DNA of 64,000 bases from a virus. Positions 44,201-52,398 of this stretch are shown here, piece after piece. The stretch spans positions 1 to 64,000 of the IMG/VR virus record IMGVR_UViG_3300030060_004544; one strand, given 5' to 3'. Numbering within the stretch: the stretch's first letter is position 1; each line of letters begins with the position of its first letter. The notes beneath the pieces were generated by a model. The model was not told where the DNA came from. It saw nothing but the letters and a program-made list of their open reading frames with translations, and did not search any database. The translations under genes were made by a program, and so were the position numbers.

Positions 44201-47200
44201 TATCTATAGGTATGAAAGGTAAAGTACTTAATTATTTTTATAATAAAACAAACAGAAGATCAAAAGGTTTAACATCACAACCAACTATATGGGAACTAAA
44301 ACCTGAGTTTAGAAACCCAACTGTAGAAACAATAAACAAATTAAAAGATGATTTAGGTATTACACCACCAGGCGAACTAAATAACTACAATAGAGATATT
44401 GGTCAGTTATTAAAAGGTGTAGCTAAAACATACGCGCAACAAGCTAGTTTATCATCAGCACAAAGAGTTTTAGAAGGTCAAACTAAAACAGCTAAAGATC
44501 CTGTAGCAGTTAAAAAGCAAACAGCTAATATAACAGCTGCACAAAAAACTAGAGTTGTATACAGTAAAAGAAATGGTAAACATGACAACTATATTACAAA
44601 ATCTTGGAAAGATATTTCAACAGATAATAAACAAGATTGGTATGTAGTTAAGAAAGATCCGGAACGATATGCTAACGACATAGTTAAAATAGCTAAGATA
44701 TTTGAGAAAAAATTTGGATATGGTTTTTTAAGTAAAGCCATGTTAACAAATAAAGATGGTTTAGGTATAGGTGCAAGAAAGAAAAAAGATGCTGATGGAA
44801 ATATTACTAACGAGGCGATTATAAAAGAAAATCAAAAAATATTTGATCAAATAAGCGCTATAATTACAAGAGAATTACCAAACATAAGTAAGCAGTCTGA
44901 AGGCAAAAAACACGTTAAACAAAAGATAACAGCACAGTTTGCAAAAGATGCTACTAAAAAAGAAATGGAAGCAGCAAATAAACAAAATATGAGGCTGTTT
45001 AAAGATATGTGGTCAACTATATATGATATGGTTCAAAGCGATAAATCATTAACACCTGCATTATTACATTTTCTTAAAAACGCTGTTAGCGAAGGTAGTC
45101 ATATACAAAGGCTTGGCGCTGAGTATATTGGTGGTTACGTTGATAAATCTCAAATATCACATTTAGAACACGCATTACAAAATGCTAACACAGCTAAAAT
45201 GTTAATGGATGCCGCATTAAATCAATCAAAAAAAGACTTTAATAAAACATTTGAAGCTACCGTTAAAAATTATAAGATTATAGGATTACCAAAGGCGCTT
45301 AATAACATATTAGATAAAACAGATTTTAAAAATAAAATGTCACTTGATCAAAGCTGGGATGTTTTTAATAATAACTGGTGGGAAAGATATTTTAATGAAG
45401 TAGTAGCTGCTGTAGATGGCGGTATAAATCCTGATTTAATTATAAAAAACGATGGCACAAGATTATCAGACGAAATTAATGTTGACACGTATGGTAGATC
45501 AACAACACCTAACGTTTCAAAAGCTAAATTAAAAGCTAAAGTTGATTATCCTAAAGTTTTAAAATTCAGTAAATCAACACCTAATAAAGATAAAATAAGA
45601 AACGATTTAAATGATTTTGATCAAGCAAACCGTAACGCTAAAGATATTAACGCACCTAAAAAAGGTATAAGTATTTTTGATTTTGATGATACATTAGCCA
45701 CAAGTAAAAGTAAAGTGCTCGTAACTATAGATGGTAAAACTACAAAAATAACACCAGCAGAATTTGCTAAACAACATAGTAAACTAGAAGAACAGGGTGC
45801 TACGTTTGATTTTAGTGAATTTAATAAGGTTGTTGGTGGTAAACCCGGACCATTAGCCGCTAAGCTTAAAAAAGCAATAGATAAGTTTGGTAATAAAGAC
45901 GTGTTTGTTTTAACAGCTAGACCACAAGCGTCAGCTAAAGCTATATATGAGTTTTTAAAAGGTATAGGTTTAGAAGTGCCTATAAAAAATATTACAGGTT
46001 TAGAAAACGGTACGCCTAAAGCTAAAGCTAAGTGGGTTGTTAGTAAAGCAGCAAAAGGTTACAATGATTTTTATTTTACTGATGATGTATACAAAAACGT
46101 TAAAGCCGTTCAAGATGCTTTAGAAATATACGATGTTAAGTCTAAAACAAGAGTTGCATATGCTAATAGGCTTACTAAGCTTGATAGAGATTTTAACGAC
46201 ATACTTGAAGCTAAAACAGGTATAGGAGCAGAAAAAGTGTATAGCAAAGCAAAAGCAAAAGCAGTTGGATCAAGCAAAGGTAGATTTACATTTTTTATAC
46301 CGCCATCAGCTGAAGATTTTGTAGGATTACTTTACAATACATTAGCTAAAGGTAAACTTGGTGATAATCAAATGGCTTGGTATAAAAAGAATTTATTAGA
46401 TCCGTATGCTACAGCTATGGGTAATATATCAAGAGAGCGTACATCCTTGATGAACGATTACAAAGCTTTGAAAAATCAACTAGAAGTAGTACCTAAAAAC
46501 TTACAAAAGAAAATACCAGGTGAACCTTACACAAACGAACAAGCTGTAAGAGTTTATATATGGAATAAGCAAGGTATGACAATACCTGGATTAAGTAAAG
46601 CTGATTTAAAACTATTAACAGATCATGTTGAAAGTAAACCTATTTACAAAGCTTTTGGTGATCAGTTAATAGCTATAAATAAAGACGATGGTTATTCTGC
46701 TCCAAAAAGCAGTTGGTTAGCAGGTACTGTCACTACTGATTTAATGGATAACTTAGGTACTACAAAAAGAGCTAAACATTTAGCAGAGTGGCAAAGAAAT
46801 GTAAACACTATATTTTCTGAAAAGAATTTAAATAAAATGGAAGCCGCGTTTGGCTTAGCGCATAGACAAGCTTTGGAAGGTATACTTGAACGTATGAGAA
46901 CTGGTAGAAACAGAAGTTTTCAAGGTGATTCATTAACTGGTCAAGTAACAGACTGGTTAACTAATAGTATTGGTACTATTATGTTCTTTAACACAAGGTC
47001 TGCATTGCTACAAACAATATCTTCTGTTAACTTTATTAATTTTAAAGACAACAATATATTTGCAGCTGGTAAAGCATTTGCTAATCAAAAACAATATTGG
47101 AAAGACTTTATGTCATTAATGAACTCTGAGTTTTTAGTTGATAGACGTAGAGGTTTACAGATAAATGTTAACGAAGCAGATATTGCCAACATGGCAAGAG

Positions 47201-48171
47201 AAGGTGGTCCAAGAGGTGTTATAAGTAAATTACTAGAATTTGGATTTTTACCTACACAAATAGCTGATAGTTTTGCTATTGCTTCAGGTGGTGCAAGTTT
47301 TTATAGAAACAGAATAAACAGATTAAAGAAACAGGGTCTAGATCAAAAAGCTGCAGAAGTACAAGCTATGAAAGATTTTAGAGAAATAGCTGAAGAGTCG
47401 CAGCAGTCTAGTAGACCTGATAGAATATCTGCTCAACAAGCTGGACCATTAGGTAGAATAATACTAGCATTTGGTAACACACCAATGCAGTATGCTAGAT
47501 TAATAAAGAAAGCTGCTTCAGATCTTAAAAATAGAAGAGGTGATTGGAAAACTAATACTTCTAAAATAATTTATTATGCAGCTGTGCAGAACTTAATATT
47601 CAACGCGTTACAACAAGCTATATTTGCAATTGGTTTTGGTGATGTTGAAGAAGAAGATGAGTTAGAAAAATATCAAAGCATTGCAAATGGTATGGCTGAT
47701 TCATTATTAAGAGGTGTTGGTATTGCTGGTGCATTTGTATCAGTAGGTAAAAACGCTATAATAAGAATAATTAACGAATCAGAAAAACCTAATCCAAAGT
47801 ATGAAAAAATAGGTTATGAACTAACTAGAATATCACCACCTATATCATCTAAATTGTCAAAGGTAAATCAAGCTGCTAGATCTTATCAGTGGAACAAAGA
47901 AGAGATGAAAGAAAAAGGTTTTTCTATTGATAACCCAGCGTTACTAGCAGGTGCAAATGTAATATCAGCAGCAACAAATATACCGCTTGATAGATTAGTT
48001 AAGAAAACAAACAATGTTGTAAATGCTACATCAGATGATCTAGAAACATGGGAAAGACTTGCTTTATTAGGTGGTTGGCAAGACTGGGAAATAGGTTTAA
48101 CTGATGATAAAGATAAAAAGAAAAAGAAAAAGAAAGCATCAACAACAGGAAAAAGAGAAAGAATTTTTTAA
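41275..48171 (+). CDS. Giant polyvalent internal virion protein with zincin and HAD motifs, 2298 aa
   Basis: N-terminal hydrophobic/alpha region (about residues 170-300 with GIPSVILGSSAEASTEA and AEGALETVTRGIGK). A metalloprotease signature HELLH lies at residues 568-572, and a HAD-phosphatase core has DFDDT at 1469-1473 and VFVLTARP some 75 residues later, with a later FYFTDD acidic pair. The C-terminal third is helical and ends in a poly-Lys tail (KKKKKKK, then RERIF). This multi-domain layout fits the phage large polyvalent proteins that are ejected with DNA. The HAD and zincin could act on host targets. No RNA-polymerase motif was found in it. Confidence 0.7.
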   Translation: MWEFNGKKFTNEQLQLAADKANLSFDEFVSKLREKGLTEVKVDRIGVDTQEETGFFEEIFTSGKRFVSGGAGALARISQIPAQINRAKFVARMERLPDDNKLKEFYNNLEPEKQDEFLQKYEGIMAGRMPGNIPIAKLGESGLEASEKLKDYQQEINSKLPQYNRALSEAYIAAAKGDISAVPEVIARTITSSAEGLPSLIQAMIPYIGIPSVILGSSAEASTEAIEEGKKVDLDNLAYSSFVGVAEGALETVTRGIGKSIFANLKGQGAAVVERRLRDIFLRIGKDYGKEGLSEGTSAALSKAAKAVYIGDAEGFDEIFNSVFDDYEVLDNILIGGALGGKTRGGAELFIAKNNRSINKTLDNTNVNDVNSAFQNDNVNQDVIDITRNKNASARLDAELQQKLDNGEITVEQRDKVKKNFSDTQSAVTLADNLNIGKDLIQETVTLLKERNTLASKIELAGANKAIVDAEINRLKEVDARLAKISSDNQLNLTTEKVTDIVSGLDKINIEIAENQDAADKIAKDKNLEKKASSQQGFILQDLESGEQTIVINKEIAAEDAAVNVAAHELLHGVLFNTIGKNPEAAEVLSEALKVEINKIDTDILKDSDFKTRLDAYKNDPTAIQAEETLTLFADAVANGEIKYNETVFTKIGDIVRRILQQAGLSDIKFNTSRDVFNFIKDYNKSIVKGQLTQAQTKLTQEAATGDLISDTQTDQETQIRESKGALDVINNIIPSNIKTKEQFQNDPKVFGDAFAATEPNGVISNYVKSRSTSVEQANATIRNIQSRLMNFDPAFNKTFGEFVFANTNFAKLDANKELAIESARKARETRIDQSTKQIADTETETPTTQTRVSRKLNVLKLDKVNEADLVKAVKVKEGDTFKEVINNNTGEIGSKIFNIPANKITDGTKNLTYAKKITDGIPENSEAGNIQEFFRVGQNADKFIKLLPEENVSETDADINQLGENIDVDRNVSGLSIGMKGKVLNYFYNKTNRRSKGLTSQPTIWELKPEFRNPTVETINKLKDDLGITPPGELNNYNRDIGQLLKGVAKTYAQQASLSSAQRVLEGQTKTAKDPVAVKKQTANITAAQKTRVVYSKRNGKHDNYITKSWKDISTDNKQDWYVVKKDPERYANDIVKIAKIFEKKFGYGFLSKAMLTNKDGLGIGARKKKDADGNITNEAIIKENQKIFDQISAIITRELPNISKQSEGKKHVKQKITAQFAKDATKKEMEAANKQNMRLFKDMWSTIYDMVQSDKSLTPALLHFLKNAVSEGSHIQRLGAEYIGGYVDKSQISHLEHALQNANTAKMLMDAALNQSKKDFNKTFEATVKNYKIIGLPKALNNILDKTDFKNKMSLDQSWDVFNNNWWERYFNEVVAAVDGGINPDLIIKNDGTRLSDEINVDTYGRSTTPNVSKAKLKAKVDYPKVLKFSKSTPNKDKIRNDLNDFDQANRNAKDINAPKKGISIFDFDDTLATSKSKVLVTIDGKTTKITPAEFAKQHSKLEEQGATFDFSEFNKVVGGKPGPLAAKLKKAIDKFGNKDVFVLTARPQASAKAIYEFLKGIGLEVPIKNITGLENGTPKAKAKWVVSKAAKGYNDFYFTDDVYKNVKAVQDALEIYDVKSKTRVAYANRLTKLDRDFNDILEAKTGIGAEKVYSKAKAKAVGSSKGRFTFFIPPSAEDFVGLLYNTLAKGKLGDNQMAWYKKNLLDPYATAMGNISRERTSLMNDYKALKNQLEVVPKNLQKKIPGEPYTNEQAVRVYIWNKQGMTIPGLSKADLKLLTDHVESKPIYKAFGDQLIAINKDDGYSAPKSSWLAGTVTTDLMDNLGTTKRAKHLAEWQRNVNTIFSEKNLNKMEAAFGLAHRQALEGILERMRTGRNRSFQGDSLTGQVTDWLTNSIGTIMFFNTRSALLQTISSVNFINFKDNNIFAAGKAFANQKQYWKDFMSLMNSEFLVDRRRGLQINVNEADIANMAREGGPRGVISKLLEFGFLPTQIADSFAIASGGASFYRNRINRLKKQGLDQKAAEVQAMKDFREIAEESQQSSRPDRISAQQAGPLGRIILAFGNTPMQYARLIKKAASDLKNRRGDWKTNTSKIIYYAAVQNLIFNALQQAIFAIGFGDVEEEDELEKYQSIANGMADSLLRGVGIAGAFVSVGKNAIIRIINESEKPNPKYEKIGYELTRISPPISSKLSKVNQAARSYQWNKEEMKEKGFSIDNPALLAGANVISAATNIPLDRLVKKTNNVVNATSDDLETWERLALLGGWQDWEIGLTDDKDKKKKKKKASTTGKRERIF

Positions 48172-48221
48172 ATTATTAGCGAAAACAAGTGATTACTTAA
48201 ACTATAACAACTTTACTACAG

Positions 48222-49415
48222 ATGAAACAAATTTTAACAATATTAGCATTATTAATAAGCTTTAATTCAATAGCTCAAGATCAAAAGAAAAACTTTTTTA
48301 AAGAGTTATATAAAGATTTTTTAAAGTACGGAACTTTTTATGCTGCCGGTAACATAGGTAACGCAAAAGAAGAACAACCTAAATATTTCATACGTACAAA
48401 TCCTGATGATTTCTACGCAATACCAGATGTTGTAGATCAAACAATATATCACCCATTTGATTATAGATATGGTGTAGGTATACGTAAATTAGCTAGATTT
48501 GGTTATGAAATTAAACCTGGTAATTTCTGGACTGGTAACAACAAAATAGAAAAACAAGTAGCTTTATCAGCGCCCACATCAGCTGTACAAGGTCTAGAAT
48601 ACATGCTACATTGGGAAAAAGAACGAAGAAACGGTAACGAGTTTGATAATAAAAGATTATTTATAAGACATACTGGTGATTATCATATAGCTAAGTTTGA
48701 AGCTAGAGAAGCTGGTAATGTTGGTTTTCAATATACATCTGGTGAATTAAGAGCCAGGTTACCTATTGGTAAGAAATTTAGTATATCTGCTGGCGCAATA
48801 TATAGAACACATCAACGTCCTTACGGTTATAATCCTGTAGAAATATGGTTAAACGAAACTGACGAAGACGGAGGTATAGTAAACTATTGGTATACTTTAG
48901 GTTTTGACTATGGCTATGATGATTGGTATTACTCAGGCGATGATGAAACAGGTAACTTTGTTAGTGATTGGTACTGGACTAATCCTGAAGGTCAGATCGT
49001 TGCTTGGACTGACGCACAGTTTAGAGATCTTGTAATGCCTGGTTTGTTAAACCGATATAATCAAGAAGCATGGGCTGGGCTTGATGCTTTTGCTGAGATC
49101 GCACCAATCGTCGGTTTTGACTTTTACCATTATAAAAATAACTTCTGGTTTCATGCGTTTGGCAGTTGGATATTACCTTATCACAAATATGTACAAGGTA
49201 ACGAAGACTTTAGCTATTTACATAGAAACAGCTGGGGTAAAGGCGGTCATAATAATAATTTAGCTGGAGAGCAATGGAGCGATTACCAAGCCGGCATGGT
49301 ATTTGGTGTTAAGATTAGTAAATCAATCGGTGTGTTTATCGAAGGTGAATATACTAAATTCTGGGACTCAGAAATATTTAACTCAAACTTTGGAATTAAC
49401 TACACATTTAGATAA
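48222..49415 (+). CDS. Phage-encoded outer-membrane-barrel-like protein, 397 aa
   Basis: Signal peptide MKQILTILALLISFNSIAQ (residues 1-19, Bacteroidetes-type AQ ending), then a Tyr/Trp/Gly/Asp-rich body with repeated aromatic strands. The C-terminus is FGINYTFR, close to the barrel-insertion signal of Bacteroidetes outer membrane proteins. It would be exported to the host outer membrane, probably to block receptor use, change permeability or help lysis. A periplasmic beta-protein is the alternative. Confidence 0.65.
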   Translation: MKQILTILALLISFNSIAQDQKKNFFKELYKDFLKYGTFYAAGNIGNAKEEQPKYFIRTNPDDFYAIPDVVDQTIYHPFDYRYGVGIRKLARFGYEIKPGNFWTGNNKIEKQVALSAPTSAVQGLEYMLHWEKERRNGNEFDNKRLFIRHTGDYHIAKFEAREAGNVGFQYTSGELRARLPIGKKFSISAGAIYRTHQRPYGYNPVEIWLNETDEDGGIVNYWYTLGFDYGYDDWYYSGDDETGNFVSDWYWTNPEGQIVAWTDAQFRDLVMPGLLNRYNQEAWAGLDAFAEIAPIVGFDFYHYKNNFWFHAFGSWILPYHKYVQGNEDFSYLHRNSWGKGGHNNNLAGEQWSDYQAGMVFGVKISKSIGVFIEGEYTKFWDSEIFNSNFGINYTFR

Positions 49416-49417
49416 TC

Positions 49418-49702
49418 ATGGCAAAACAAATTGGAGAAGAAACTAAAATAACATTAGATTTAAAAACATTAGGCACAATAGCGGTAGGCATAGCAGCTAT
49501 GGTTGGTATGTGGTTTGCTTTACAAGCTGACATAGCATTAGCAAAAGAACTACCTGAGCCAGTTATTGACAGAATAGAATATGATTTAAAAGACGAGTTA
49601 ATACGTCAAACAATAATGGATACTCAAGAAGATGTAGAGGCAATGAGAGATCAACTAGATAAGATCGATGAAAGATTATATGAAATACAAAAAAATAAAT
49701 AA
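49418..49702 (+). CDS. Small membrane protein with coiled-coil tail, 94 aa
   Basis: One hydrophobic segment (about residues 17-38, LGTIAVGIAAMVGMWFALQ) followed by a charged helix ending in a coiled coil (EDVEAMRDQLDKIDERLYEIQ). N-in topology with a periplasmic coil resembles inner-membrane spanins or a lysis accessory protein. It precedes the thioredoxin-like and endolysin genes. Confidence 0.6.
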   Translation: MAKQIGEETKITLDLKTLGTIAVGIAAMVGMWFALQADIALAKELPEPVIDRIEYDLKDELIRQTIMDTQEDVEAMRDQLDKIDERLYEIQKNK

Positions 49703-50112
49703 TGAAATACTTAACTTTATTCTTAATACCTTTTTTAACATTTAGTCAATCTGATGTACCTGAAGAGTATTGGATAGATGATTCTAATTTTGAAGATAAA
49801 ATAAACAGTCACAATGCTTTTGGTGATGATGAAACAAAACCTATTGTTGTAGAGTTTTGGGCTAAATTTAATGAAGCTAATTGCTTTGCTGAGTGGGAAA
49901 CAATAGAAGATGCTGTCTATTATAGAGTTGACATATCAAAAGCTCCTGAAGCAAAAAAGAAATATAGGGTTCGTATGGCACCCACGTTAATAATATTTAA
50001 AGACGGTATAAAAGAAACTGTTTTTAAAGCTGGTTTAGATTTAATGCTACCAGCAGATTTAAACGATATTCAAGAAGCCATTGATGAAATTAATAATGCA
50101 AGTAAATTTTAA
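49702..50112 (+). CDS. Thioredoxin-fold periplasmic protein lacking CxxC, 136 aa
   Basis: Signal peptide MKYLTLFLIPFLTFSQ, then the thioredoxin pattern PIVVEFWAKF and RMAPTLIIFKDG (cis-Pro position). The redox motif is replaced by NEANCF, with only one Cys, so it cannot work as an ordinary disulfide reductase. It may be a chaperone or binding domain. Coupled to the preceding gene by TAATG. Confidence 0.6.
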   Translation: MKYLTLFLIPFLTFSQSDVPEEYWIDDSNFEDKINSHNAFGDDETKPIVVEFWAKFNEANCFAEWETIEDAVYYRVDISKAPEAKKKYRVRMAPTLIIFKDGIKETVFKAGLDLMLPADLNDIQEAIDEINNASKF

Positions 50113-50479
50113 AATATGTGTCCTTTTTGTCCTGTCTGCATTTGTAAGTAATGCACAATTATATAAAGAAAAAGATAAACAACTACACTTTGCGGCTGGC
50201 AATATAGCTGGAGCTGCGGGTTATGCTTTTTCTTTTAACCAACATCAAGATAAAAAAAGAGCAATTATTACGGGTGTATGCACTGCTTTTGCTGCTGGTG
50301 TTATGAAAGAATTTAGTGATGCTGCGCTTGGAGGTTATGTAGAGCTTGAAGATGTTTTAGCAACAACACTTGGTGGTATAACTATAACTGCCACAATACC
50401 GTTATTTCAAAATAAAAAAAGAAGATACGGACCTAAAAAATATAGAAAACCTAAATCAAAACGAAAATGTGGAATTTAA
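50096..50479 (+). CDS. Exported small protein, 127 aa
   Basis: Signal peptide MQVNFKICVLFVLSAFVSNA; a TTG at 50081 is an alternative start. The mature part contains DKQLHFAAGNIAGAAGYAF and KEFSDAALGGYVELEDVLATTLGG. The D-K-x-L-H-F start and E-x-x-D-x-x-A-T end recall the VanZ/YfiM-like group of small membrane proteins. The C-terminus is Lys/Arg-rich. Function unknown. Confidence 0.55.
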   Translation: MQVNFKICVLFVLSAFVSNAQLYKEKDKQLHFAAGNIAGAAGYAFSFNQHQDKKRAIITGVCTAFAAGVMKEFSDAALGGYVELEDVLATTLGGITITATIPLFQNKKRRYGPKKYRKPKSKRKCGI

Positions 50480-50610
50480 CTAAAGAATATTGGAAAGACG
50501 TATGGACTTTACTGTGGAGTAAAACTACAGTAGATGATATTATAATAGCTAAAGCAGCTAAAATAAAAGCTAAAGCTAGAGCCGTCAAAAACGCAATTAA
50601 AAATGGATAA
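50467..50610 (+). CDS. Tiny basic amphipathic protein, 47 aa
   Basis: Begins MWNLTKEYWKDVWTLLW and ends in a Lys/Ala helix (AKAAKIKAKARAVKNAIKNG). It overlaps the end of the gene before and the start of the endolysin, which supports it as a real member of the lysis operon. It looks membrane-active, but this is an inference. Confidence 0.5.
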   Translation: MWNLTKEYWKDVWTLLWSKTTVDDIIIAKAAKIKAKARAVKNAIKNG

Positions 50611-51064
50611 AATAAGTAAACATATAAGTTACAAAGAAGGTGTATACAGTATAACCGCTTTGAGACTTGGTTTAAAAAACGATCCCTCTGATGCTCATTT
50701 ACAAAACATGAAGCTATTAGCAGAAAAAGTATTTGAGCCTCTTAGAATGCACGTAGGAGGTCCTATAAAGATAAATTCGTTTTATCGTGGACCAGAACTT
50801 AACGCTGCGATAGGTGGATCAGCAAAATCACAGCATTGTCACGGGCAAGCAGTAGATATTGATGATACTTTTGGTCACATGAAAAACTGTGATATGTTTA
50901 AGTTTATTAGAGAAAACTTAGAGTTTGATCAAATGATATGGGAGTTTGGTGATGATAGTAATCCAGCTTGGGTGCATGTAAGCTATGTTAATCCTGGTGA
51001 AAACAGAAAAAGATGTTTAAAGGCATATCGTGAAAACGGTAAGACTAAATACATGGTAATATGA
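50603..51064 (+). CDS. Endolysin, peptidase M15 family, 153 aa
   Basis: Cell-wall peptidase of the D-Ala-D-Ala/L-Ala-D-Glu type. Visible metal-ligand signature SQHCHGQAVDID (76-87, with His78 and Asp85 as likely ligands), a catalytic Glu in IWEFG (Glu114) and the second His in WVHVS (His125). Length fits single-domain M15_3 endolysins. No signal peptide, so a holin or spanin is needed. It is linked to the lipoprotein gene by a 4-base overlap. Confidence 0.8.
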   Translation: MDKISKHISYKEGVYSITALRLGLKNDPSDAHLQNMKLLAEKVFEPLRMHVGGPIKINSFYRGPELNAAIGGSAKSQHCHGQAVDIDDTFGHMKNCDMFKFIRENLEFDQMIWEFGDDSNPAWVHVSYVNPGENRKRCLKAYRENGKTKYMVI

Positions 51065-51498
51065 CAGATAAGCAAAGAGACTTAGGCAGAGTAATATCAA
51101 TAACAATTTTACTAGCAATATTATTATTTGCTATGTTAGCTAGTTGTTCACCTTATTACTATCAAAGCAAAGGGCCTCAAGTAACTCATGTGTTAGCGTT
51201 AACTGAAGATGGTGATACTTTAAAAATACCTATCAAAGATATAAGACCTAATGTAATTTATAATGTAGTTGGTTATGACTGGTATAGACCATACAGTGGT
51301 TATTATACTAGATGGGATAAACCATATTACCACCCAGCTTTGTACAACGTGCCTAAACCTACATCCAATGGTAATAGTAATTATAATAATAACAATAATA
51401 ACAATACGCCAACTATTACGAGACCGCCGGATAGACCAGTAATAAATCCACCAAATCCACCAAATCCAGTAATTGTAAATCCTAGAAAGAAAAATTAA
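51061..51498 (+). CDS. Lipoprotein, possible o-spanin, 145 aa
   Basis: Hydrophobic N-terminal helix followed by a lipobox LASC (Cys at ~29), then a short folded part and a Pro/Asn-rich C-terminal tail (NNNNNNN and repeated NPP). Lipoprotein directly behind the endolysin suggests an outer-membrane spanin, but no partner is proven. Confidence 0.65.
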   Translation: MTDKQRDLGRVISITILLAILLFAMLASCSPYYYQSKGPQVTHVLALTEDGDTLKIPIKDIRPNVIYNVVGYDWYRPYSGYYTRWDKPYYHPALYNVPKPTSNGNSNYNNNNNNNTPTITRPPDRPVINPPNPPNPVIVNPRKKN

Positions 51499-51500
51499 TT

Positions 51501-51773
51501 ATGCCAGCTAAAAGAAAAAGAAAACCAGACGTAAGAAAAACTACTAAAGGTAAGAACAGAAACTTTAGAACTACTAAAGAAGGCGCTGGTATGACTAAAA
51601 AGGGTGTTGCAGCTTATAGACGTAAAAACCCTGGTAGTAAATTAAAAACAGCAGTAACAGGTAAAGTAAAACCTGGTAGTAAAGCTGCTAAACGTAGAAA
51701 ATCATTTTGCGCTAGATCAAAGGGTTGGACCAGTGAAAGAGGTCGAGCTGCTAGACGTAGATGGAAATGTTAA
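51501..51773 (+). CDS. Small basic Cys-containing protein, 90 aa
   Basis: Lys/Arg-rich along its length with the segments KGVAAYRRKNPGSKLKTAVTGK and SFCARSKGWTSERGR near the C-terminus. The SFCARS..W segment is a conserved feature of small phage proteins (DUF6321-like as I recall). Probably binds virion DNA or is a structural cross-linker. First of several adjacent basic Cys-containing proteins. Confidence 0.7.
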   Translation: MPAKRKRKPDVRKTTKGKNRNFRTTKEGAGMTKKGVAAYRRKNPGSKLKTAVTGKVKPGSKAAKRRKSFCARSKGWTSERGRAARRRWKC

Positions 51774-51777
51774 TATT

Positions 51778-51948
51778 ATGAAATCAAGAGGATTAGGAGA
51801 TACAATACATAAATTCACTACTAAGACTGGTATTAAGTCTGCTGTAGATAGAGTGTCAAAAGGTTTAAACATACCATGTGGATGTGAAGGCAGGCGTAAA
51901 GCTATGAACACCTTATTTCCATATTCTTATGGTGGTAAAAAGAAATAA
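51778..51948 (+). CDS. Small protein with CGC motif, 56 aa
   Basis: MKSRGLGDTIHKFTTKTGIKSAVDRV, then CGCEGRRKAMNTLFPY. Start at 51778 after the previous stop. The GLGDTI.K.T..TGIK...D....CGC..R...LN.LFPY pattern recurs in phage genomes of Bacteroidetes, function unknown; the two Cys may bind metal. Confidence 0.65.
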   Translation: MKSRGLGDTIHKFTTKTGIKSAVDRVSKGLNIPCGCEGRRKAMNTLFPYSYGGKKK

Positions 51949-51949
51949 T

Positions 51950-52177
51950 ATGTGGACATTATTTAAAGATAAAAACGATATTAACGAAAAAAATATAGTG
52001 GGCTTTGCTTCATTTATAGTTATGGTATTATTTGCTGTAGCTGATTTGTTAACAAGCCTTATAGCAGATAAAGATCTTATTATAAATGAGGTTGTTTACA
52101 ATTCATTTGTATGGGTTACTTTAGGATGCTTTGGTATAAGTTCAATTGAAAAATTTAAAGGCAATGGGAAAAATTAG
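51950..52177 (+). CDS. Small membrane protein, possible holin, 75 aa
   Basis: Two hydrophobic segments (ASFIVMVLFAVADLLTSL and FVWVTLGCFGISSIEKF), N-terminal charged segment. The C-terminal FGISSIEKF end resembles the 3TM holin-type protein at 10452. Position behind endolysin and lipoprotein supports a holin role. Confidence 0.55.
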   Translation: MWTLFKDKNDINEKNIVGFASFIVMVLFAVADLLTSLIADKDLIINEVVYNSFVWVTLGCFGISSIEKFKGNGKN

Positions 52178-52304
52178 TCCAGCTTGTAAAAGCGCAGCAA
52201 AAAGAAAATTTAAGGTATGGCCTAGTGCTTATGCTTCAGGATGGGGTGTAAGATGTACTAAAAAAGGTGGACCAGGTAAAATGGGTAAAGGTGGCAAAAA
52301 GTAA
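52164..52304 (+). CDS. Tiny basic protein, 46 aa, DUF5872-like
   Basis: MGKISPACKSAAKRKFKVWPSAY, then ASGWGVRCTKKGGPGK. The KSAAKRKF.VWPSAYAS.W.VRC pattern is that of DUF5872-type proteins, common in phage small-protein clusters. It starts inside the previous gene and ends inside the next, so all are co-translated. Confidence 0.65.
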   Translation: MGKISPACKSAAKRKFKVWPSAYASGWGVRCTKKGGPGKMGKGGKK

Positions 52305-52398
52305 AAAGAAAGGTAGATGCTGGCCAGGATATGCACCTGTAAAGGGTAAAAAGCCATTTTCACCAGGTAGTTGTAAAAAAATTAAAAAAAGAAAGTAA
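52291..52398 (+). CDS. Tiny basic protein, 35 aa, GTG start
   Basis: Reads from a GTG at 52291: CWPGYAPVKGKKPFSPGSCKK. The CWPGY....GKKP.S.GSC pattern is recurrent in phages of this type. It overlaps the previous gene and shares its TAATG stop-start with the next. Confidence 0.55.
   Translation: MAKSKKKGRCWPGYAPVKGKKPFSPGSCKKIKKRK

Noticed and set aside
41275-48171. Virion RNA polymerase
   Set aside because: I looked for DFDGD-like or DxDGD catalytic loops expected in crAss-like giant RNA polymerases; only zincin and HAD motifs were found.
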